Shown here piece by piece: positions 8,053 through 15,027 of a stretch of 17,230 nucleotides of DNA (its first letter is position 1; the number at the start of each line of letters is the position of its first letter). The position numbers and the translations under genes were made by a program. The DNA is from Chrysochromulina parva. Its lineage: Eukaryota; Haptophyta; Prymnesiales; Chrysochromulinaceae. Location: positions 1 to 17,230 of the forward strand of contig PJAB01001106.1 of NCBI GenBank assembly GCA_002887195.1, in the 5' to 3' direction. A model generated the notes under the pieces. It did no database searches. It saw only the letters and a list, made by a program, of their open reading frames with translations, and was not told the origin of the DNA.

Positions 8053-8949
8053 ATGCGAGCAGGCCGGCGAAATGCCATGACCGAAAAGAGCGAAATGATT
8101 AAAGCTCTTCTTGCTGCAGAGGCGGCGCCCAGGCCCTCCGCAGGACCAGAGGCTACTATGAAAGCGGCCTCTCGATGCTTTGGCGTTTACGCTTGCTGTC
8201 ACGTGGTCCTCTGTGTCCTCCAATGTTTTTATGGCGGGTTCCAATCAGTAGGCAGCCTTGTCGTTATCGCCGTGGCTGCTGCTCTCGTCTGGGACAATTG
8301 CCTCCTTGCACTCGGCGGCATGCTATTCCCAGACGCTGCAAAGGCGCACGCAACATTTTCACGGCTTGCCGCATGGTCGCAGCCGCGCTTTTATGCCCAT
8401 GCATTTCTCACGCCATTGCTGGCTGTGCAGACCACGCGTCTCGGTGCGCGAGCCGGGGTTTCATGGCTGCAGGAGGGCAGCATTATCCCAACCGTGGTAT
8501 TTGTTGCTGCTCTTTGTCTTTCGGTGCTAGGCACATTGCATCATGCGAGATCTCCGTCGCTCGTACTCCGTGAGTCGCATCCCAAGGAGCCTAGGAACTC
8601 GTGGATGCGTTCGATCGTCAGTGCCACCCTTGCCGACAAATCGCCAGCGACGCTGGCCTGGATGATTCTTCCCGCGGTGCTTGTTTGCTTGTGGACCTGT
8701 GTCGTGGGCGCCAGCATGGCCCGCATGTACTGCGAGCTCCGTTCGGCCGACCTCGGCTTCAAATCCTTGGCAGGGCCAATGGGTGACGTTGCGGGACGCT
8801 GGCTATGGGTATGCGCCCTCGTGGAGCTGCTGAGCAATGCGGGGCCGCCTTGGGTGACTGCGCTCAGCGGGAACGCCGGAGAGGTCGTTCTGCTCGCCGG
8901 ATTCGTCGCGGCAGAAAGAGAGCTCACCTCGCAAGGCTTTATGCCTTGA
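8053..8949 (+). CDS. Polytopic membrane protein, unknown function
   Basis: A single exon of 298 aa; a second in-frame ATG at 8077 is an equally good start. About six or seven hydrophobic segments are visible: near residues 42-60, 66-90, 116-130, 144-162, 200-222, 248-262 and 276-287. Polar signatures inside or beside the membrane are WDNCLLALGG (80-89) and PRFYAHAFLTP (111-121). A pattern of D-N, then R-F-x2-H-x3-TP, resembles a conserved membrane protein type I recall from cyanobacteria and algae, but I cannot name the family. The short N-terminal region before the first segment is soluble and not clearly a targeting peptide. The stop is at 8947-8949. No catalytic motif was recognised. Confidence 0.65.
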   Translation: MRAGRRNAMTEKSEMIKALLAAEAAPRPSAGPEATMKAASRCFGVYACCHVVLCVLQCFYGGFQSVGSLVVIAVAAALVWDNCLLALGGMLFPDAAKAHATFSRLAAWSQPRFYAHAFLTPLLAVQTTRLGARAGVSWLQEGSIIPTVVFVAALCLSVLGTLHHARSPSLVLRESHPKEPRNSWMRSIVSATLADKSPATLAWMILPAVLVCLWTCVVGASMARMYCELRSADLGFKSLAGPMGDVAGRWLWVCALVELLSNAGPPWVTALSGNAGEVVLLAGFVAAERELTSQGFMP

Positions 8950-9065
8950 AACACAGCCTCGAATCAAGTACATTCAAGTATTTTTGAGGAGTTATTCACA
9001 GTGAACGGACAAGGCGAATTTTTGGTTCCATGCAGTCGCCTGTGGTTCGCCTCTAACTCTTTGTG

Positions 9066-11024
9066 ATGAGTCCCGTCGTCCTCATCGACCACAACGATGA
9101 TCCCATCAGCTCGCAGCCCGCGCTCGCAGCGCTCGATGCTGCGTGCCATCGTGCCATCGATCGCGTGCTCGGTGCCGAAGGCGAACTCGGTGAATCTGCC
9201 GCGACAGAGGACGTATCGCTCGTTGCCACCACGGAAACGCCGCCGCCGGGCGGCGTCTCTATCGCTTACCTGATCATGGGCCACCGCTCCTACGCGCACA
9301 TAACCATATCACGCCTCATCCAGGTGCTTTGGCACGCGGCGCACCTTTTTGTCGTACACCTGGACGCGCGCACGGATGCGGCAGTGTCCAACACGCTCGA
9401 GGCGCGCTACAGGCCGCAGAGCAACGTGCGGTTCATACGACAGCGCCGCACGGTGGGCTGGGGCGCCTTTTCGATGGTCGAGGTGTTACTCGCAGCCTTG
9501 TCGAAGGCGCTCCTCGCGGCGCCTCACTTTGACTTTTTCGTCAACCTGAGTGACGCGGACGTGGCGCTCCGGACGGCGAGTGAGCTCGGGAGCTTCTTGG
9601 GCGGCTTCCGCGGCCGCTCGTTTGTGGCGATCAAGTACCCCGAGGCGGACGCGATGCGCTACCAAGCGCACGCGCATATGCGATCTTCGACGTGGCTTGA
9701 GTGCGAAGGCGAGGGCTTTCTCGTCATCAACCAGACGGCTGCGCACTTTTTCGGCGCCGAGGGCCGTCGCTGCTGCTTCGCACGCTCGGGCCCGATTGTG
9801 TACGGGCCGTTGGCGTTTGATAGACCGCCACCGCCCGAGGCCGTCAAATCCTTCTACCACGGCTCGCAATGGGTGGTGCTCGATCACGATGCCGCTGATT
9901 GGCTAGTGCATTCGTCGACGGCAGTCGAGCTCGCAGCACACCTTCGGCATACCTACATGGCCGACGAGGCGTTCGTGCAGACGGCGTTGATGGCGTCACC
10001 GCTCAAAGGGCGCCTCATCAATCACAACCTGCGCTACATCGACTGGCCGCACGGGTATGGCGACCCCAACGCATACTGGCGTCGGGTGGGGACGCGGCAT
10101 GTGGCAGGACCTATCGTGCTCACGCGGGAGCTGTTCCGATCCGTGACGCGCTCCCCTGCGATCTTTGCACGTAAGGTGGACGCGGAGGACGCGGAAGGCA
10201 TCGCGTTTGTGCGCGAGTGGGACGTGTGGATGGCCGCCAAGCACCTCGTCGAGAGAAGCGGCGCAGATGTCTCAACTGAGGTATCATCGTCTGCAGCGGG
10301 AGATACCGAGCTTGCATCATCTGGAGCGGGAGATACCGAGCTCGCATCATCTGGAGCGCGAGATGCGGACCGCACGAATGCGGACGTCCTCGCCGCAGCC
10401 AAGCGACTGCTCTCTTCCATCGGCCAGCCACCCATTGCCACCACGCTGCTCGCCGAGGACGAGACGCTCACGACGATGCGACCGCCACTGAGCCCAGAGG
10501 AGCGCAAACGCGTAGCCGCCGACTTAACGGCTGAGGAGGCCGCCCATGTGCTCGTGTCGCGCCCGGTCCATTTTGGGCATGAGGACTTGATGGCCAAACA
10601 ATTCGAGCAGCCGCGAGAGGCTCAATTTGGCAAGTTTGAGCAGCCGCGCCTAATCCTCACAGCGTTGGAGAGGCCGTCGACCGAGGGCGGCATCGCAACG
10701 GCCAGCCCCGAGGGTGTGAACGGTGTTCCTTACGGTGTGAACGGCTTCTCGTCGCCGCTTCCCATCCCCCTCGACGCGGCCGGCGCGGCGGGCGCCACAG
10801 GTCGCCCGCTCCAACACGAGGCCGCCTCGCGAGCAGAGCTGCCGGCGTTAACGGTTGCGGAGCCTTCCGCCCCACGGCTCGCAAGGATGGTCTTCAGCGA
10901 TGGGTCGAGCTGCTCGTGTGCAGCGTGGTGCAGCCGCGAGGGCAAGCGCGGCGCCGAGCCGTGCTGTACCGAGTGGGCCCATGCGTGCGCGTGGGAAGCG
11001 GAAGCAAGCGGCAGCAACAAATAG
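9066..11024 (+). CDS. GT14-family glycosyltransferase (xylosyltransferase / Core-2 branching type)
   Basis: From the ATG at 9066 (652 aa). The GT14 (Branch) domain covers about residues 64-365. It shows IAYLIMGH (67-74), the strand with FVVHLDAR (95-102), GWGAFSMVEVLLAAL (131-145), DFFVNLSDADVALRT (156-170), RSGPIVYG (240-247), GSQWVVLDHDAADWLV (266-281), YMADEAFVQTAL (297-308) and HNLRYIDWPHG (320-330). The order and spacing match peptide O-xylosyltransferases and beta-1,6-GlcNAc transferases, which extend or branch glycans in the Golgi from UDP-sugars. Unlike those enzymes it has no N-terminal membrane anchor in this frame, so an upstream exon may be missing. The remainder (about 400-600) is low-complexity and repetitive. 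The last 45 residues are Cys-rich (SSCSCAAWCS, PCCTEW), perhaps a small disulfide domain. Confidence 0.83.
   Translation: MSPVVLIDHNDDPISSQPALAALDAACHRAIDRVLGAEGELGESAATEDVSLVATTETPPPGGVSIAYLIMGHRSYAHITISRLIQVLWHAAHLFVVHLDARTDAAVSNTLEARYRPQSNVRFIRQRRTVGWGAFSMVEVLLAALSKALLAAPHFDFFVNLSDADVALRTASELGSFLGGFRGRSFVAIKYPEADAMRYQAHAHMRSSTWLECEGEGFLVINQTAAHFFGAEGRRCCFARSGPIVYGPLAFDRPPPPEAVKSFYHGSQWVVLDHDAADWLVHSSTAVELAAHLRHTYMADEAFVQTALMASPLKGRLINHNLRYIDWPHGYGDPNAYWRRVGTRHVAGPIVLTRELFRSVTRSPAIFARKVDAEDAEGIAFVREWDVWMAAKHLVERSGADVSTEVSSSAAGDTELASSGAGDTELASSGARDADRTNADVLAAAKRLLSSIGQPPIATTLLAEDETLTTMRPPLSPEERKRVAADLTAEEAAHVLVSRPVHFGHEDLMAKQFEQPREAQFGKFEQPRLILTALERPSTEGGIATASPEGVNGVPYGVNGFSSPLPIPLDAAGAAGATGRPLQHEAASRAELPALTVAEPSAPRLARMVFSDGSSCSCAAWCSREGKRGAEPCCTEWAHACAWEAEASGSNK
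10284..10373 (+). repeat. Three 30-bp coding repeats in the glycosyltransferase linker
   Basis: Units at 10284-10313, 10314-10343 and 10344-10373 encode ten-residue repeats of the type ASSGAGDTEL, the third degenerate. The period is a whole number of codons, so copy-number change would keep the frame. They lie just after the catalytic domain. Confidence 0.9.
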
Positions 11025-11105
11025 ATGTCATAAATCTCGAAAATCTCCGAAAATCTGAGTTGCGCCAAGTTCCGGTAGGACACTTTCGGCTGCAAGGACG
11101 CGGAG

Positions 11106-11111
11106 AATAAA
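11106..11111 (+). terminator. Possible poly(A) signal AATAAA
   Basis: The AATAAA hexamer lies 82 bp after the glycosyltransferase stop codon in an A/T-rich stretch. Use of this signal in this organism is unknown, so this is only a candidate. Confidence 0.3.
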
Positions 11112-11169
11112 ATATTGAAGTTCAGTACCGGTATAGCCGAGCCGCGTCTCTGATTTATGTCCCTTCGCT

Positions 11170-11240
11170 TTTTGCAGTCGACCCAAGGACACGTCGTCGT
11201 TTTCCCTTTGGGCATCCTTTTGCAGCCGACCCAAGGACAC
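11170..11240 (+). repeat. Direct repeat with acceptor-like ends upstream of the kinase gene
   Basis: The string ttttgcag(t/c)cgacccaaggacacg occurs at 11170-11192 and 11218-11240, 48 bp apart, with one mismatch. Each copy begins with a pyrimidine tract and CAG that would serve as a 3' splice site. The second copy ends just before the ATG at 11251, so it may be in a leader exon. Confidence 0.8.
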
Positions 11241-11250
11241 GGTCGCCGCA

Positions 11251-14200
11251 ATGTCGTGTGATGAGGACACCATTGAGAACTACGAGGACTACCAATTCGA
11301 CGATGCGTACCATTTGACGGTGGCTGCACTCATCACAATTTCCGTGCTTTACCTGCTCCTCGCTCAGGTGCCGGGTCTCGAGCTCTTTGGCCTGGTAATA
11401 TCCTTTTCCAAGCTTCGGACCCTATGCCCCGCCGCCCCCTGCTTTCCACTCACCATGTGCTCCACCTGGCGCACTTGCAGATCTGCGCCGCTGGCAACTT
11501 GAAAATTCTCTGCGGCCGTGTGCTGTGCCACCGATGCGCGGACCTGGGGCGCGCCCGCGTGATCTTTTCTAAGATCTGGCTCGGAGTCTCCATCTTGGCT
11601 GTGAGCGGGCTCAATTTTGTAACGCGCCAGCATAGCGCCCTTGAGAGTGTGGAGCCATCCATCATGGCCGTTGTGGGATTCAACCTTTTGCTGATGACGG
11701 TGTACGGCCGCTACAGCCAGCTGGTGCCGCACGTGCATTACGCTTATCTCATCACAGTCAGCGTTGGCTTCGGAGCGCTGCCGAGGCTCTCGGTGCTGAG
11801 CCTGGCTCAAGAGAAAATGATTACTCTAGGCTCGGTGGCGGTTGGCGAAGGTCTCGGCATCGCGATCGAGCACCGCTTCCGGCGTCAGGTCAAGTCTTCC
11901 GCCGGCGCCAAGCCGGGCGGCGCGCTCGCGTCTCTCTTCTCGGTGGACATCGAGCCAATTCTACAGGAGGATTACCGCGCGGACCGCTTCCAGCGTGCGT
12001 GCCCGTACACGATAACGTGGTGGTTTGTGTTGGCCTCCATCCACAGCCTCGAGATCCTCATCCTGGGTCCGAACCTTGTGTGTGTCGCTGGCACGTGTCT
12101 CGGTTCCGTGATGTTGGCTGGGCGCATCTGGCTACGCCCGTTCGCGGACCAGAAGCGCGCCGTGCTGATCTACTCGCGCCTGTACGTCTTCTGCGTGGGG
12201 TGCGCATGGGCGGCCATCAACATCGTAATGCTCGTCCATGAGGACACTCGAAGGGATTTCCAGGCTCACCCTCAGGTTCCCTTCCTCCTCGCCCTACTGA
12301 AGGTCGTGTCGGGCGTCCACGAGCACTATTCGGGCATGTTCGAGAGCCATATTTGGCAGGTGTGCGGCGTGTTCATCGTGGGGTACGCGTGTCTATCGCG
12401 GTGGACGGCCCTTTCTACGACCAGTGAGATCCTCCTCATCGCCGCTTGCACGTGTCTAGGTGAGCTCCGACTCGAACGAGTCTCTCAAGTACGATTCGCG
12501 TTCGTCTGAGTGCGTCTGAGTGCGTCTGATGACCACCGTATTTGCCAGGTGAGCTCCTTGGACGCACGATCCGATCGATCCTCATCTCGCAGCATCTCGA
12601 TCGACTCAACGCCGCGAAGGTCGAAGAGCGAGCACGGCGCGCAGAGGAAGAGGCAGCAAGACTAGCACAGGAAGCCTTCGCGAACAGTCTCAAGCTCGAG
12701 CACGCGCGTGCCACGCGCGCCGCCGACTCGCGCCTCAATCACGTCTTCAAGGGCAAGTGCGGATCGGCCCGTATGAATATCGAGCTGGCCACGAGTCTCA
12801 GACCGGTCACCGATCATCAGGCCACGCTGTTGCACGAGGCGATTGCGCTGCTCGACCAAGCAGTAGAGTGGTTACATCGTCGGCAGGTGTGATTGCCGCT
12901 GAGTGCTCCTTGATGACCTCCACCTGCGTCAACTCTACTCTAATCCATTGTAACCACTCTCTAATGAGTCGAATCTACTCTGCTGGACTCTACTCTAATC
13001 TAATGGGTGCTTCGTCCGCAGCTCTTCATCGATCTGGAGAACGGGACCTACCGCACCGTGCGCATGGACTGCGACTTGCACGAGTTCATGCGCTCCGTGG
13101 CTGAACACGACGCGGTGCTGCCCCCAAACGACGAGGCAGAGCGCAACGGCGACGGTCACCACATCGACAACTCCAACGAAAGCCACAGCACCAGCGGCGT
13201 CTCCATCGGCAGCCGCGGCAACCATCCCAGCGGTCATGGTGACCATGGTGACGAAATACTGCCGCCGTTGAGGCCTCGCATCACGAGATGTCCACGAGAT
13301 GGTCACGAGATACGAGATGGTGACGAGATGCAGCAGCTGTTGAGGCCTCGCATCGGATCTATGATCGCGGTCATCGGCGTCGATGCGCCAGCCACCGTCC
13401 GCTTCGACGTTTCGATTGCACGGCTGTCGCTCGACGAGGCGCTCTCCAATGCGTACAAGTACGTCTGATGACCTTCTGCTGCCCTCTGATACCCACTGAT
13501 GACCTCTGATGACACAATTGATTGCCTCCCTCATCAGGTACCGCGAGCCTGGCGCCACGATCACGGTACGGGCGAACGTCGAGATCGGGGAGATCGGGGA
13601 GATCACGAGCTCGAGCCGCGGGGCGATGCTTCATCTCTCGGTCGAGAACCCGAATCGCGTCGGTGCGTAGAAGGAGAGTTGCACGCGCTGCATGCAAGTG
13701 CAAGTACTCATCACGGCGCCCCGATCCTCTCCCCACAGGTACGGAATGCTTGACCCCAGAGCAGTGCAACTTGGCGTTTGAGCCGGGCTACCGCACGCAT
13801 ACCGCCTCGACAACGAGCGATGGGATCGGCCTCGACACGGTGCGCAAGGCGGTCCACGCGGCCCATGGCCGCGCGTGGCTCGCGACGGCACTTGACGACG
13901 CGGGCGGGCACCGCACCATTTTTCATCTTATCCTCCCTGTGGAGATCCGAGGTCCGAGGTCCGAGACGAGTTCCTCAGAGAGCAGTTTCAAACGAGAGGG
14001 CAGCTTCCACAGCCGCTCTGCAGGCAGGCTGCTCAGCAGGGCCAGCAGTGCGGCGGCGTCCAAGAGTGATGCGGCGGAGGAGGCGCATCATCTTGATGAG
14101 GGCGACGAGGCGTCCTCGCACGCGCGCCGCCATCAGAGTGTCACGATGCGCCGGCGTGACAGCACTGACAAGGCCTCTTATCTCGATGCTCCCTCCGCTT

Positions 14201-14835
14201 TGGAGATGGGCCCCGAGGTGGCACATAGCAGCAGCAGCGAGCCCATCGTCTGCCTCGGTATGGCAGAGTGCCTCCTTGATCGCATGCTCATGAGTGCCGC
14301 CCTGATTGCGTGCTCATGAGTGCCGCCCTGATTGCGGGCAGGCGTGGAGGACGACCCTCTCATGAAGGCCTTCCACACGGCCCTCTTCGAGACGTGCCTC
14401 GGCGCAGATATGACGAGATCGGGCTCTATTGGGACGAGCACTGCCGAGCTAACTCACGCCGTCGATGTGGCGATGGGTCGCTACGTGATGACGACCGTCG
14501 ACGATGCGATTGTCCTCGCGCCGCTGCCACAGGGCTCGATCCCCCGACAGGTCGATCTCGTGATGCTTGACCAGAATATCGAGGCCGGGATGGACTCGGA
14601 GATCGGGGCGAATCGACTGCTGCTCGGCTCGGATTTGGCGATGCACATGCGTGAGCAGGGCTTCGGAGGCGTCATATCGATCATGACGGGCTCGAGCGAA
14701 GAAGATATCAAGATCTTGCGGAATTCGAAGGCGGTTGATTTGGTGCATGCGAAAGGCACTCCAGTCGTGAGAGTGGCAAACGAGCTTCGCGCGGCGGTTC
14801 TGAAGAAGCGGTTGCGCACGAAGAAGGTGCAGTGA
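11251..14835 (+). CDS. Hybrid sensor histidine kinase with polytopic membrane domain (7 exons)
   Basis: Exons 11251-11394, 11481-12459, 12549-12886, 13022-13458, 13538-13662, 13739-14257 and 14342-14835 join in frame to 1011 aa. Residues about 20-390 are polytopic, in two blocks each ending with a similar GE-x-LG or CLGELLG stretch and a basic tail. A charged coiled coil (about 392-435) leads to the DHp motif LNHVFKGKCG, with the likely phosphorylated His at 439. The HATPase domain has an N-box LDEALSNAYKY (Asn630), completed across the exon 4/5 junction, an F-box FEPGYR (688-693), and a G-box SDGIGLDTVRKAVHAAHG (701-718). A Ser-rich, charged linker (about 745-835) leads to a receiver: acidic pair VEDDP (849-853), phospho-acceptor LDQN with Asp924, MTGSS with Thr963, and AKG with Lys985. 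It would sense a signal at a membrane and pass phosphate from His439 to Asp924. The G1 box is degenerate (VENPNRVG). An insert rich in His/Gly/Asp (about 525-605) separates DHp and N-box. Confidence 0.85.
11395..11480 (+). other. Kinase intron 1
   Basis: Donor CTG|gtaata and acceptor cttgcag|ATC, phase 0 on both sides (86 bp). An alternative donor at 11368 (cag|gtgccg) is also phase 0 and would remove nine residues from the first membrane segment region; I prefer gtaata. Confidence 0.7.
12460..12548 (+). other. Kinase intron 2, flanked by an 11-bp direct repeat
   Basis: Donor ctag|gtgagctcc and acceptor ccag|gtgagctcc, phase 1 (89 bp). The 11 bases aggtgagctcc are present at both borders. 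Inside lie three tgcgtctga-like units, ending in a TGATGACC core at 12527-12534. Confidence 0.88.
12887..13021 (+). other. Kinase intron 3
   Basis: Donor cggcag|gtgtga and acceptor tccgcag|CTC, phase 0 (135 bp), joining LHRRQ to LFIDLENG. It carries TGATGACC at 12911-12918 and repeated tctactctaatc-type strings near the acceptor. Confidence 0.88.
13267..13354 (+). repeat. In-frame direct repeat in the kinase insert
   Basis: The 16 bases gttgaggcctcgcatc occur at 13267-13282 and 13339-13354, 72 bp (24 codons) apart, both encoding LRPRI. The sequence between consists of several acgagatg copies. This is in exon 4, in the low-complexity insert before the N-box. Confidence 0.88.
13459..13537 (+). 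other. Kinase intron 4
   Basis: Donor acaa|gtacgt and acceptor atcag|gtaccg, phase 2 (79 bp). Removal rebuilds the N-box as ALSNAYKYREPGATITV. TGATGACC occurs at 13466-13473 and 13497-13504. The next exon starts with the same gtac as the intron. Confidence 0.9.
13663..13738 (+). other. Kinase intron 5
   Basis: Donor gtcg|gtgcgt and acceptor cccacag|gtacgg, phase 1 (76 bp), joining NPNRV-G to TECLTPEQCN. No TGATGACC motif is present here. Confidence 0.87.
14258..14341 (+). other. Kinase intron 6 with a 26-bp tandem duplication
   Basis: Donor ctcg|gtatgg and acceptor gggcag|gcgtgg, phase 1 (84 bp), joining EPIVCLG to VEDDPLMKAFH, which rebuilds strand 1 of the receiver. A 26-bp unit at 14285-14310 repeats exactly at 14311-14336. 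A second donor at 14294 is also in phase but would leave 12 extra codons in strand 1, so I reject it as the main site. Confidence 0.85.
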
Positions 14836-14860
14836 AGAGGCATCTACCCGTTGGGCACTG

Positions 14861-14867
14861 TATAATA
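14861..14867 (+). promoter_or_regulatory. Possible TATA-like element upstream of the RING gene
   Basis: TATAATA lies 26 bp after the kinase stop and about 160 bp before the preferred ATG of the next gene. Only position and composition support it. Confidence 0.25.
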
Positions 14868-15027
14868 GGTCCCTCCCTGTTCTAGCCCGCTGTGGAGCGC
14901 AATGTTGAGTGTGAACACTGTATTCCGTCTTCGCGACTTTCTTTTCCATTTCCGAGTTTGGATAAGAGTTCGCGGCTGCGCTGCACGTTCGGTCCCTCCT
15001 GCTGCAGGTCAACTACCACGCTGCAGC

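Noticed and set aside
9063..9065. GTG as start codon of the glycosyltransferase
   Set aside because: The next codon is ATG and nuclear eukaryotic genes seldom start at GTG.
13459..13537. Intronic C/D-box snoRNA, since TGATGA and CTGA resemble C and D boxes
   Set aside because: The motifs recur in short tandem units with no room for guide sequences between boxes and no terminal stem; simple repeats explain them better.
13499..13753. Plus-strand 84-aa frame over kinase exon 5
   Set aside because: It is an out-of-phase reading; the phase set by introns 4 and 5 gives the ATPase strands instead.
14902..15027. 42-residue N-terminal extension of the RING protein
   Set aside because: Phe/Arg/Val-rich start unlike the rest and close to the TATA-like site; kept only as an alternative.
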